From assembly GCA_030531645.1 (NCBI GenBank), contig JAUNNB010000008.1, positions 1 through 45,543 of the forward strand: a stretch of DNA of 45,543 nt, written 5' to 3'. The position numbers were made by a program, and so were the translations under genes. The notes under the pieces are model-generated. The model did not search any database. It saw only the letters and a program-made list of their open reading frames with translations, and was not told the DNA's origin. This document shows, piece after piece, positions 1 to 7,741 of the stretch (within the stretch, counting starts at the first letter, position 1; every line of letters starts with the position of its first letter). Source of the stretch: Candidatus Saccharimonadota bacterium (GTDB taxonomy: Bacteria; Patescibacteriota; Saccharimonadia; Saccharimonadales; Saccharimonadaceae).

Positions 1-68
1 GCCAGCTGGAATCGAACCAGCATTGTAGACTTAGAGGGTCTATGTCCTATCCGTTGAACGATGGCGCC
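1..68 (-). tRNA. tRNA-Arg (anticodon TCT), 3' end cut by window edge
   Basis: Read on the minus strand from 68. The acceptor strand GGCGCCA pairs with the visible TGGC at the 3' end; three acceptor bases and the discriminator lie outside the window. The D-arm is GTTC/GGAC, the anticodon stem TAGAC/GTCTA, and the T-arm GCTGG/CCAGC with loop TTCGATT. The seven-base anticodon loop is CCTCTAA, giving anticodon TCT (reads AGA/AGG). Position 33 is C where nearly all tRNAs have U. The rest of the cloverleaf is canonical, so this looks like a working tRNA with an odd base rather than a pseudogene. Confidence 0.9.
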
Positions 69-89
69 ACTCTATATATTATACCATAT

Positions 90-1085
90 TTAGTATCTAT
101 CGGCGGTCTTTACGAAGGTTTCGACAGTACGGCCGAGTAAGACAATTTCTTGTGGCGAGGTCTCGTTGGTGAGAACTGCAAAGATGTAATGGCGGGCTGG
201 CTTGGTCTCGCCATCGTTATTGACAACTTCTGGGAACTCGACGATAGCTGCGTCGTCATAAGTGTGCCAAAGATTCATAATACCATTGGCGATAGTGGCG
301 TTGGACGGGTTGTTTCCTTCTACGGCTGGGGCGGTAGTTTTATACCAGCCAGACTTGTTGTAGACCTTGGCTGAAGTAAAACCGCTAGGAAGACCTTGGC
401 GAAGATCTTGCTTGTCGAAAGTCTGATTGTCGCGTTGGTTTAACAATGAATCTTGAATCATATTCCAGGTTTCTTCGGTGAAATTTGGATGATTGTGGTA
501 TAGTCTCATGAGATTGGAAATTTCGGTTGGGGTAGAAGTGAAGTTAGCAAAGGTGGTTTTTTCATAACCCATATCTTGGAATTCTTTTTGAAGAATATCG
601 CGGCCGATGCTATCCCAGATAGCGTCAGAACAAGCAACGTCGGACCAGCGCAATGTGTAATCGAGACAGAGGGCGCGAGTGAGGTTAGTGCTTCCGACAA
701 GCTCGCTAGATTTCCAGTCGTGGCGTTCGATTTTGATGTAGGCTTGATAGGCGACGAAGAGTTGATAAAGCTGAGCCATATCAAATACTTGGTCTTCGTT
801 GTGACGGCCGACGATAGCGTCGTTGTCTACATCGTAAATTACTACGCCGATACGGTCGCGGTCTGCACGACCATCGAGCCACTGATTGAGTGGCAACTGG
901 ATATTGATCTGCTCTGGGGTGGAAGCTTCGATTTGGGCTTGGATTTCGGCCTGTTCTGCTTCTTCGGCGGACTTTTTTGAATTCTCAGAAATGAGTTTGT
1001 AGACGCCAAAAATCCCAGCGATTAAAACTGCGAAACCTGCGACTCCTGCGATGATGTAACCGGTGATTTTTTTATAGTCTAACAT
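90..1085 (-). CDS. Membrane-anchored class A beta-lactamase-fold protein, probably catalytically inactive
   Basis: A 331-residue protein. Residues about 8-32 form an N-terminal membrane anchor, followed by a short charged linker (about 33-52) and an extracytoplasmic domain with the order of a class A beta-lactamase / serine hydrolase (Beta-lactamase2 type). Three landmarks are visible. The region expected to hold SxxK reads AQLYQLF at 104-110, so the catalytic Ser and Lys positions are Gln105 and Gln108. The SDN loop is C-SDA at 152-155. The KTG strand is KSG at 244-246. Losing both SxxK residues argues against acylation chemistry and against drug resistance. A role in peptidoglycan binding or as a scaffold is possible but inferred. 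The gene lies downstream of a cell-wall cluster and has its own promoter 7 bases before the ATG. Confidence 0.6.
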   Translation of the reverse strand: MLDYKKITGYIIAGVAGFAVLIAGIFGVYKLISENSKKSAEEAEQAEIQAQIEASTPEQINIQLPLNQWLDGRADRDRIGVVIYDVDNDAIVGRHNEDQVFDMAQLYQLFVAYQAYIKIERHDWKSSELVGSTNLTRALCLDYTLRWSDVACSDAIWDSIGRDILQKEFQDMGYEKTTFANFTSTPTEISNLMRLYHNHPNFTEETWNMIQDSLLNQRDNQTFDKQDLRQGLPSGFTSAKVYNKSGWYKTTAPAVEGNNPSNATIANGIMNLWHTYDDAAIVEFPEVVNNDGETKPARHYIFAVLTNETSPQEIVLLGRTVETFVKTADRY

Positions 1086-1092
1086 TGCTTTT

Positions 1093-1098
1093 ATTATA
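1093..1098 (-). promoter_or_regulatory. -10 box, near-leaderless promoter of the beta-lactamase-fold gene
   Basis: TATAAT with extended TGG. It ends 7 bases before the ATG at 1085, so the predicted transcript starts within a base of the start codon. No Shine-Dalgarno fits in between. Confidence 0.65.
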
Positions 1099-1109
1099 CC
1101 ACATTATGC

Positions 1110-3101
1110 TTATAGTTTTCTTAGACGGACCGCGAAGCCGCCACCCGGAGCCATCCAAATATCGAGGAAGTCTGAGCTGGTGACACGCTTAGCTTCAATG
1201 GCGATTTTGAGAGGATTGTCGCGGAAATGAGCGTTGTCTGCATCGCGATAGATTTCTGCATAGTAGATAGCAGCCTCTTCGAGGAAGTCGAGGTTGAGGT
1301 GGACGCGGTGGGCTTGGTCGTTGGTAACGCCGCCGATGAACCATGTGGTTTGATCGCGGGAGAGGCGTGCTACGACGTAATACTCACCGATTTTGCCGAG
1401 TAGAGGCACGGTGCGTTCCCAAATAACTGGAACATTGCGGATGAATTCATAGACTTCAGGATTAACTTCTTCGTAGAAGCGTGGGCGATCGGCAGCCATC
1501 TGCATACCGGAATAGATTGTGACATAGTAAGCGACTTGGCGTGCGAGGGTTGAAGCGAGACGCTTGGCGCCGTTGGTGATGTCAAAGATGCCAGATGTGT
1601 AGTCCATGCCGCCGGCAAGGAGGCGGGTAAATGGAATAATGGTGCAGTGGCTTGGACTGAGTGCGCCACCTTCGTATTCTTGGCCGCGGGCACCTTCGCG
1701 AGTGAGCAAGTTCGGAAAAGTACGTTCGATACCGGTGCCTTTGATTGGTTCGTGGATATCAAGATGAATGTGATATTTGGCAGCAAGCTCGACAGTTTTC
1801 TGATAATGATTGACGCCAACTTGGGAGTGATGAAATTCTTTGCGGCCGTTGATTGTCATACGAGAGCCAGCATAGCCGGATTTGATGTAGTTGATATGAT
1901 GGTCGGTATAGTATTTATAAGCTTCTTCGAGTTGGAGTTCGTAGTTATCAACGAAGCCGACAGTCTCGTGGTGGCCAACGATTTCAATTCCCTGCTCGTA
2001 GGCATATTGGGAGACTTTTTCAATATCGAAATCTGGCATTGGATGGAGGAAGTCTGTGGTGGCACCGTTTTGGAGCCAGTCGCCATCCCAACCGTTGTTC
2101 CAGCCCTCGGCGAGCACGCCTTGGATATCTAGGCGGCGAGCAGCGTCGATGTATTCAATCATGTGCTCGGTAGTGGCGCCATGACGATCGCCAGAAGCCC
2201 AAGTCCATTCGCCGACAAACATTGCCCACCAAATGCCGATGAATTTGATTGGGCGGACCCAGCTGAAATCATCGCGAGGAGGGTCGTTGAGATTTAGAAC
2301 CATGCGGTTAGTGATGAGCTCAATCGGAGCATTGCCGATCATGAGAACGCGCCAAGGCGTATTGAATGGAAGCGAAACATACGCCTTCATACCATCTGAA
2401 AGCGGAGTAATATCGGCTTGCAAGCGCCCTTTGATATTGAGTTTGAGATTCATGGCGCCGTAATTGTAGAGGGCAGCCTCGTGAATAGCGACATAGAATC
2501 CGTCTGGGGTCTCGATGGCGGTAGGAGTATGGATTGCATCGACTAAATTATAAATCGGGGTGCGTTCGTAATTGTATTCGTAACGATCTGGTTGGTAGGC
2601 TGGGATTTTCCAAGCGCCGCCATTGGTGTCTAAATTAAACTCGGTAAGCTCTTCTTTGATGATGAGACGTTGGAACTTTGGCTGAGGAGGAACTTCATAA
2701 CGGAAAGCGACACCCTCGTTGAAAACACGAAAGCGTAGTGTCATAAGACGTGGCTCGGCGCCTTTTTCTTTTAGGGTTTCCGTGAGATAAAAGATAGCTT
2801 CGTTGTAGTTATTGCGGATAAGACGTTCTTCGCCAACTATGCATTCCCAGGATTCGTCGACCTTGTTTTCGCGATGACGGACTAGCGAGAGATTCATTTT
2901 GAGGGGGGCTTCGCCTTGGAGATTGAGGCCAAGGCAGGAATCGCGGACGATTAGTTTTCCATCCTTTTTTACAGAATAAAAAGCCTCTCCATTACGGAGC
3001 TTAAAAACACATTCGATTCTGGAATCGGGCGACAAAATCTTCTGTTCGTGTTGGAGAACAGGTTGATGACTAAGCAAACTCTTCAAAAAAGAGATTGTCA
3101 T
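1110..3101 (-). CDS. Glycoside hydrolase family 97 (alpha-glucosidase-like), cytoplasmic
   Basis: A 663-residue GH97 enzyme. An N-terminal beta-sandwich (about 20-270) carries the family signature around GVAFRYEVP. A TIM barrel (about 280-560) follows, with GIWWAMFVGEWTW, an HHET motif, IHEPIKGTG and REGARGQEYE, then a C-terminal beta domain. The segment YIKSGYAG lies where retaining members carry the Asp nucleophile. Here it has no Asp, which fits the inverting alpha-glucosidase (SusB-like) subgroup that uses Glu residues as general base; this subtype call is an inference. There is no signal peptide or anchor, unlike the secreted Bacteroidota enzymes, so it should act on imported alpha-glucosides or stored glycan. 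It is preceded by its own -10 box exactly 6 bases before the ATG. Confidence 0.9.
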   Translation of the reverse strand: MTISFLKSLLSHQPVLQHEQKILSPDSRIECVFKLRNGEAFYSVKKDGKLIVRDSCLGLNLQGEAPLKMNLSLVRHRENKVDESWECIVGEERLIRNNYNEAIFYLTETLKEKGAEPRLMTLRFRVFNEGVAFRYEVPPQPKFQRLIIKEELTEFNLDTNGGAWKIPAYQPDRYEYNYERTPIYNLVDAIHTPTAIETPDGFYVAIHEAALYNYGAMNLKLNIKGRLQADITPLSDGMKAYVSLPFNTPWRVLMIGNAPIELITNRMVLNLNDPPRDDFSWVRPIKFIGIWWAMFVGEWTWASGDRHGATTEHMIEYIDAARRLDIQGVLAEGWNNGWDGDWLQNGATTDFLHPMPDFDIEKVSQYAYEQGIEIVGHHETVGFVDNYELQLEEAYKYYTDHHINYIKSGYAGSRMTINGRKEFHHSQVGVNHYQKTVELAAKYHIHLDIHEPIKGTGIERTFPNLLTREGARGQEYEGGALSPSHCTIIPFTRLLAGGMDYTSGIFDITNGAKRLASTLARQVAYYVTIYSGMQMAADRPRFYEEVNPEVYEFIRNVPVIWERTVPLLGKIGEYYVVARLSRDQTTWFIGGVTNDQAHRVHLNLDFLEEAAIYYAEIYRDADNAHFRDNPLKIAIEAKRVTSSDFLDIWMAPGGGFAVRLRKL

Positions 3102-3107
3102 ACATTA

Positions 3108-3113
3108 ATTATA
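3108..3113 (-). promoter_or_regulatory. -10 box, leaderless promoter of the GH97 gene
   Basis: Extended TGATATAAT. Six bases separate it from the ATG at 3101, which places +1 on the A of the start codon. Confidence 0.7.
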
Positions 3114-3123
3114 TCATATAAGC

Positions 3124-3555
3124 TTAAGCGTGATGATAATTTGAACCTTTGGAGATTTCACCTGCGCGATAGATTTGCTCGATGAGCATTGCGCGCATAA
3201 GTTGGTGTGGAAAGACTAAGTTGGAAAAGCTCCAAACAAAGTCGGCTTTATTTCTGGCTTCTTTGGGCACGCCGTAAGCTCCACCAATTACAATGGCGAC
3301 TGAGCGGCTGGAGTTGAAAACATCTTCTAGCTTCTTGGAAAACTCTGGGGATGAAATGTTTTTGCCGCGTTCGTCGGTGATGATAACATATTCGGTTGGT
3401 TTGAAGCGCCATTCATCTAGATATTTTGCGAGCTTCTCGTCGTCAAAAAATTCCCAGGTGACGTCGAAAGGTTTTTTGAGGCGTTTTTCGTATTCCTTTA
3501 CAGCTTCGGCGACCCAAGGATCATGTTTTTTGCCCCCTGAAAGAATCCGGATCAT
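3124..3555 (-). CDS. rlmH: 23S rRNA pseudouridine-1915 N3-methyltransferase RlmH
   Basis: A 143-residue SPOUT-family methyltransferase that adds the m3 group to pseudouridine 1915 of helix 69 in 23S rRNA, using SAM. The trefoil-knot motifs are present: VIGGAYG (SAM-binding loop), then FSNLVFPHQLMRAMLIEQIYRA and the terminal YHH. RlmH proteins are usually about 155-160 residues, so this one is slightly short, mainly near the N-terminus. It lies 33 bp after the ftsQ-like gene. It has its own strong promoter (TTGACA, 17 bp, TATAAT) whose -35 overlaps the upstream stop codon. Confidence 0.95.
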   Translation of the reverse strand: MIRILSGGKKHDPWVAEAVKEYEKRLKKPFDVTWEFFDDEKLAKYLDEWRFKPTEYVIITDERGKNISSPEFSKKLEDVFNSSRSVAIVIGGAYGVPKEARNKADFVWSFSNLVFPHQLMRAMLIEQIYRAGEISKGSNYHHA

Positions 3556-3563
3556 ATACTTCT

Positions 3564-3592
3564 ATTATAGCACACTTTGTGAGTTTTGTCAA
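3564..3592 (-). promoter_or_regulatory. rlmH promoter, almost leaderless
   Basis: -35 TTGACA at 3592-3587, a 17 bp spacer, and extended -10 TGC-TATAAT at 3569-3564. The ATG follows 8 bases later at 3555, so the leader is at most about two bases. Confidence 0.75.
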
Positions 3593-4158
3593 TCTTCGTC
3601 TTCTTCAGACTTTTCTGATTTTTTGTCGGCGGTTTTGAAATAGGCGCGTTCTGGCAGGCGTACATCGACGTAAGTGGCGCTAATCTTTTTGTCATCGAGA
3701 TATTTTACCATACGTATAGAATCCTCGGCTGTTTCGGCGGTACCGCGATCTAGGCTACACTTGTAATATTCATTGCGTCCATCAAGATAGATGTCGAGCT
3801 CGCGAGTTTTGCCGGTTGGCAGCACTACACGAGAAACTTTATAGCCAAGGTCGAAGAAATCTTTTTCAATTCGACCCACGTAGTTTTTAATCTTGTCTGT
3901 GACATAATTTGTATCGCCTTCATCGATGATTTCAACGGTTGGCGTATATGTGGTGTCTATGACAGCGACAGGCTTGTCAGAATCGACGACGATTTGATGA
4001 ATGACGGCAGCAACAATTGCGATAACGAGTGCGAAACCAGCCACAACCAAAGCCAACGTAAGATTTTTACGTTTGCGTTCGCGTGTGCGGAGTTCGGCGC
4101 GCTCGGATTCGGTTTCTGCGATTTCGCGTTCCGCTACAATTGTTTTGCCGAGCTTCAT
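3589..4158 (-). CDS. Short FtsQ/DivIB-like division protein (tentative)
   Basis: A 189-residue bitopic membrane protein. It has a highly charged cytoplasmic N-terminus (1-33), one transmembrane helix (about 34-58), an extracytoplasmic domain and an acidic tail. The stretch MVKYLDDKKISATYVDVRLPERAYFK near residues 148-173 resembles the conserved C-terminal beta-strand segment of FtsQ/DivIB (consensus like yiDvR.p....v). Its position directly after murG, sharing an ATGA overlap, is where ftsQ normally sits in dcw clusters. FtsQ usually has a POTRA plus beta domain of about 200 residues; here the extracytoplasmic part is only about 130 residues, so the POTRA domain would be reduced or very divergent. 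The name rests mostly on position and one motif. Confidence 0.5.
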   Translation of the reverse strand: MKLGKTIVAEREIAETESERAELRTRERKRKNLTLALVVAGFALVIAIVAAVIHQIVVDSDKPVAVIDTTYTPTVEIIDEGDTNYVTDKIKNYVGRIEKDFFDLGYKVSRVVLPTGKTRELDIYLDGRNEYYKCSLDRGTAETAEDSIRMVKYLDDKKISATYVDVRLPERAYFKTADKKSEKSEEDED

Positions 4159-5438
4159 TTTTTCGTGATGTCCTTCCCTTCTGACACGTCGATGAGAATT
4201 TCAGCAAGACGTTTGGCGGCGTCTGAACGAGCTTCGGAGTGGAGTTTGTTGCTCATTTCTTTACGTTTCTTTGGTGAACGAGCGAGAGTACGAATAATTT
4301 CGAGAAGTTTTTCTGGTTTTTCGAAAACAGCATGGTCGTTAATTTGTTCGGCAGCACCAATTTTTGAAAGACGCACGGCGTTCTTTGTTTGGTGATCGCC
4401 TGGGAGTTTTTCATAAGGGACGAGGATGATACATTTGCCCAGTGCAGATAGCTCGGCAATAGTGGTTGCGCCAGCACGAGTCACGACAATGTCTGCAGCA
4501 CCAAGTAAGACATCCATTTCAGTTGAGAACTCCCAAAGGCGGAAGTTTGATTGTAGCTTGGCTTTATCCCATTCCTCATATTTTTTGAGTTCAATAACTT
4601 CTTCGTAGTGTTTGCGTCCAGCAACGAGGCCCACGCTGGTGAATTTCAAAAGCTCTGTGATGGTTTCTGAGACGGCACGGTTTAAATTAGCGGCGCCTTG
4701 TGATCCACCGGTAACGATAACGAGTGGCTTGTCTTCGTCGAATCCGAGTTCTTTTTTCAGAGATTTCTTTCTTGCTTCAGAAACTTCCTTGAACTCTTTT
4801 GCGACTGGAATACCTGTCCATACGTATTTAGCGTGTGCTTCGTCTTCCTCAAATGGAGTGCCGGTGCAAATAACAGTGGCCTTTTTAGCTAAAGTGCGAT
4901 TAGCGAGCCCCATAGTGGCGTCTGATTCGTGAATGACGTATGGAATGCGGAACATCTTAGCTATGATGCCAACTGGTAAGCCAACGTATCCACCCTTAAG
5001 GAAAATGATGTCTGGGCGATTAGATTTTTTAAGCATTCTAAAGAAAGCTTGAATGATGCCAGATGTGAATCCAAAGAATCCACCAATATTGCCAAAGGTA
5101 ACATCGCGGAGGGCTTTGCCGCCCATGCCGAGATAAGTTTCGGCAGACATATTGTGATAGCGATGGAATTTACCAGCGTGGATTTTGCGAACGCGGATAT
5201 ACGGGGCTGATTTATTAATCGTGGTGCCAGGAATGTGTGGAGTTTCTTCTTCGGCAGTTTCTTCTTCTCCCCACGAAACTTCAAGCTCAGTGGTGATTTT
5301 TACAACGTTCTTATAATATTTTTTATCAGTCCAAAATTCGACCTTGGTCTTAGGATTTTTCTTCAGGACTTCACGGATAACGGCAACGGCTGGCGTGACG
5401 TGACCACCACTACCACCTCCTACTACGAGTAGCTTCAT
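4155..5438 (-). CDS. murG: UDP-GlcNAc:undecaprenyl-PP-MurNAc-pentapeptide transferase MurG
   Basis: Makes lipid II from lipid I on the inner face of the membrane (GT28 fold). The N-terminal G-loop GGGSGGHVTP is at residues 7-16, and FLKGGYVGLPVG and the HESD motif follow. The C-terminal half carries VTGGSQGAANLN and the UDP-GlcNAc site (TRAGATTIAELSALGKCIILVPY.....DHQTKNA). At 427 residues it is about 60 longer than E. coli MurG because of an insertion at about 55-115 with an acidic Glu-rich stretch. Its start overlaps the end of ftsW by 29 bp. AGGAGG eight bases upstream (on the minus strand) supports this start. It ends in TGA overlapping the next start codon (ATGA). Confidence 0.96.
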   Translation of the reverse strand: MKLLVVGGGSGGHVTPAVAVIREVLKKNPKTKVEFWTDKKYYKNVVKITTELEVSWGEEETAEEETPHIPGTTINKSAPYIRVRKIHAGKFHRYHNMSAETYLGMGGKALRDVTFGNIGGFFGFTSGIIQAFFRMLKKSNRPDIIFLKGGYVGLPVGIIAKMFRIPYVIHESDATMGLANRTLAKKATVICTGTPFEEDEAHAKYVWTGIPVAKEFKEVSEARKKSLKKELGFDEDKPLVIVTGGSQGAANLNRAVSETITELLKFTSVGLVAGRKHYEEVIELKKYEEWDKAKLQSNFRLWEFSTEMDVLLGAADIVVTRAGATTIAELSALGKCIILVPYEKLPGDHQTKNAVRLSKIGAAEQINDHAVFEKPEKLLEIIRTLARSPKKRKEMSNKLHSEARSDAAKRLAEILIDVSEGKDITKK

Positions 5439-6678
5439 GAGCTGGCTCCTCCTTTCGTTCTTTATCTAATATTGGTTTACGTTCGGTGTAGGCAGAAATT
5501 TGATAAGCAAGACCAAGGGCTCCCCCGACGAAAATCATACTGGTGCCACCATAGGAAAGGAGCGGAAGTGTGATACCAGTGAGCGGAATAATATTACTCA
5601 TAGCGGCAATATTGACGCAGACATGTGTGGCAATCCAAGCGAAGATGCCAACTGCTACTAGTGAATATGAATGATCTCTAGACATATCGGCGGTACGAAT
5701 GAGGTGATACAGAAGAATTGCGAAAGTGATGATGACGATAATGACTCCAACGAAGCCGAAGGTCTCGGCGATGATAGCAAAGACAGAGTCGTTGATGGCT
5801 TCTGGTAGATAGCCGGTAGCTTGGATACTGTTCCCTACACCTACGCCAAAGAACCCGCCTGTGCCGATGGCGATGAGGGCTTGCTCAATGTGGTATGAGT
5901 TGGCTTGGTCGCCTTGGCCGAGGAAGGTAGAAATACGTTCCATACGGTGTGGTGAAGAGATAGCTAGTAAGACGCCAATAGCTCCAGCTACGGCTACTGT
6001 AATGATGAGTTTAGGCCATGTAACTCCGGCAACAAATAATATAGCAACAGCTTCAACGATGATAGGAATGCTGGAGCCGAAATCTTTCTGAGCGACCATT
6101 ACGAAGAGAATAGAAATGCCAACTGCAAAAACATACTGAATCCAGAAAATTCCTTCTGGATTTTTGATAATGCGTATAAAGAATTCTTTTGGCGTGCGGA
6201 CGCCGCGCATAGTATTTTTGAACCAACCTTTGGTAAGTCCGCCAGCCTGGCGACACTTCACGGCGATGTTAGAGAGATATAAAATGATAGAAAATTTGAG
6301 GAGCTCGGCAGGCTGAAAAGTGGCAATTTTAAGATCAATCCAGCGGCAGGCGCCGTTTGTACATTGTGCGAAAGGCAAATTTAATTTAGCAGAAATTAAG
6401 AGAAATAGATTGATGAGAACTGCGCCTAGAAATAGCCAACTAGAAGCTTTGAGCAACTTTTTGATTGGGAAAAAATACATGAAAATAAAGAAGATGATGG
6501 ATGCGACTACGTATATAATCTGGCGAAGAAAGAAGTAATAGTCGCTATAATTAGAGCCTTGGGAATTAAGAAAGTGAGCGCGAACTGGACTTAGGGTAAA
6601 CATGACAATAATCCCAATCGCCATAAGGATGAGGGTAATAATTAAAATAAAAGGATTGCCGCGATGTTTTCTTTGCAT
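5410..6678 (-). CDS. ftsW: Peptidoglycan polymerase FtsW (SEDS family)
   Basis: Septal lipid II glycosyltransferase with about ten transmembrane helices, 422 residues from the chosen start. SEDS landmarks: KLNLPFAQCTNGACRWIDL in the early loop, the PAELLKFSIILYLS motif, QKDFGSSIPI, GVGVGNSIQATGYLPEAINDSVFAIIAETFG, and the terminal PLLSYGGTSM. The ATG at 6678 is chosen because it overlaps the mraY stop (TAATG) and begins a normal N-terminus, MQRKHRGNPF. An upstream in-frame extension only reads antiframe mraY sequence. It sits between mraY and murG and is the natural partner of the FtsI transpeptidase encoded just upstream. Confidence 0.95.
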   Translation of the reverse strand: MQRKHRGNPFILIITLILMAIGIIVMFTLSPVRAHFLNSQGSNYSDYYFFLRQIIYVVASIIFFIFMYFFPIKKLLKASSWLFLGAVLINLFLLISAKLNLPFAQCTNGACRWIDLKIATFQPAELLKFSIILYLSNIAVKCRQAGGLTKGWFKNTMRGVRTPKEFFIRIIKNPEGIFWIQYVFAVGISILFVMVAQKDFGSSIPIIVEAVAILFVAGVTWPKLIITVAVAGAIGVLLAISSPHRMERISTFLGQGDQANSYHIEQALIAIGTGGFFGVGVGNSIQATGYLPEAINDSVFAIIAETFGFVGVIIVIITFAILLYHLIRTADMSRDHSYSLVAVGIFAWIATHVCVNIAAMSNIIPLTGITLPLLSYGGTSMIFVGGALGLAYQISAYTERKPILDKERKEEPAHEATRSRRW

Positions 6679-7724
6679 TAGTGGACGATACCTCCGGATA
6701 GAGCCATAAATACACCGATAATGGCAAAGATTCCGGCGATAACCCAAAAGCGCATTACGATTTTAGCCTCGCCCCAACCCTTCGCTTCGAGATGATGATG
6801 AATAGGTGCGGAAATAAATAGTTTTTTCTTGAAAACTTTTTTCCAGAAAATCTGGAGAAGTGACGAGCCTGCTTCAACAACGAAGATGATACCGATAATA
6901 GGAAGCAGGAAGAAAGCGTCGGTCATCATAGCAACCACACCTAAGCCTGCGCCAAGCGCGAATGACCCGGTATCGCCCATCATAAAGCGAGCAGGTGGGA
7001 CGTTGAACCAGACGTAAGAAAGCAACCAACCAACTACGGTCATACAGAAGGCGAAGAGCTGAATCTGGCCTTGGAAGAGGGCGATAGCACCGTAGGCGCC
7101 GTAAGCAATCATGGCGAGACCGCCAGCGAGACCGTCTAGGCCGTCGGAAATATTAACTGCGTTAGATGTAGCAACAACTGCGAATGCAAATAGGATAAGC
7201 ATGCCAATGTAGCCAAATTCAACTTCAGCATTAATGAATGGGACATAAACGCTAGTCCAACCGAGTTTGTGGACGAAGAACCAGCCCAAGACTAGGCCGA
7301 TAAGTGTAATGAGGATGAACTTGACTGGAGCGCGTAAGCCAGCGGCACCCTTCCCTTTGCCGAGGACATTAATAAGATCGTCGATGAGACCAACAAATGC
7401 ACCGCCAAGGAACCCGGCTAGAGGTAGCCAAGTTTCGCCACGAGTCCAGTTACAAATATAAGTAACAACAGAAACCGTAACGATACCAACTAGTCCTGCC
7501 ATAGTTGGAAAAGCGCGCTTGAACTTGTGCGCATGGAGTTTGGACATAACTGGGAGTTTATCACCAGTCATAGTTTCAGTTTTCTGCTGTTTCCACCAAT
7601 GTTTTTTGTAAGCAAAATGTGTGTAAATTGGGGTTAGAAACATTGCGAGTAAAAAGGCGCCAAGGGCTAGAATTAAACCCCAGAATGCTTCGCCTTTCAA
7701 TCCGTTTTCGAGCATAGTACCCAT
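6678..7724 (-). CDS. mraY: Phospho-N-acetylmuramoyl-pentapeptide transferase MraY
   Basis: Makes lipid I from UDP-MurNAc-pentapeptide and undecaprenyl phosphate at the inner membrane. It has ten predicted helices and 348 residues. Signatures: a PTMAGL-type first motif (FPTMAGLVG), NAVNISDGLDGLAGG (catalytic Asp), FMMGDTGSFALG, and the basic loop with APIHHHLEAKGWGE. Its ATG lies 6 bases after a -10 box inside the ftsI tail; a second ATG three codons later is an alternative. Its stop overlaps the ftsW start by one base. Confidence 0.96.
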   Translation of the reverse strand: MGTMLENGLKGEAFWGLILALGAFLLAMFLTPIYTHFAYKKHWWKQQKTETMTGDKLPVMSKLHAHKFKRAFPTMAGLVGIVTVSVVTYICNWTRGETWLPLAGFLGGAFVGLIDDLINVLGKGKGAAGLRAPVKFILITLIGLVLGWFFVHKLGWTSVYVPFINAEVEFGYIGMLILFAFAVVATSNAVNISDGLDGLAGGLAMIAYGAYGAIALFQGQIQLFAFCMTVVGWLLSYVWFNVPPARFMMGDTGSFALGAGLGVVAMMTDAFFLLPIIGIIFVVEAGSSLLQIFWKKVFKKKLFISAPIHHHLEAKGWGEAKIVMRFWVIAGIFAIIGVFMALSGGIVH

Positions 7725-7730
7725 AATATT

Positions 7731-7736
7731 ATTATA
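7731..7736 (-). promoter_or_regulatory. -10 box, leaderless promoter of mraY-ftsW-murG
   Basis: Extended TGATATAAT between the ftsI stop and the mraY ATG, with a 6-base gap. It would let mraY and downstream genes be transcribed separately from ftsI as a leaderless message. Confidence 0.65.
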
Positions 7737-7741
7737 TCACA

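Noticed and set aside
90-1085. Reading the beta-lactamase-fold gene as an antibiotic-resistance gene
   Set aside because: The SxxK Ser and Lys are replaced by Gln, so hydrolysis is unlikely.
6679-6747. 24-residue N-terminal extension of ftsW
   Set aside because: It reads antiframe mraY sequence; the ATG overlapping the mraY stop gives a normal FtsW start.
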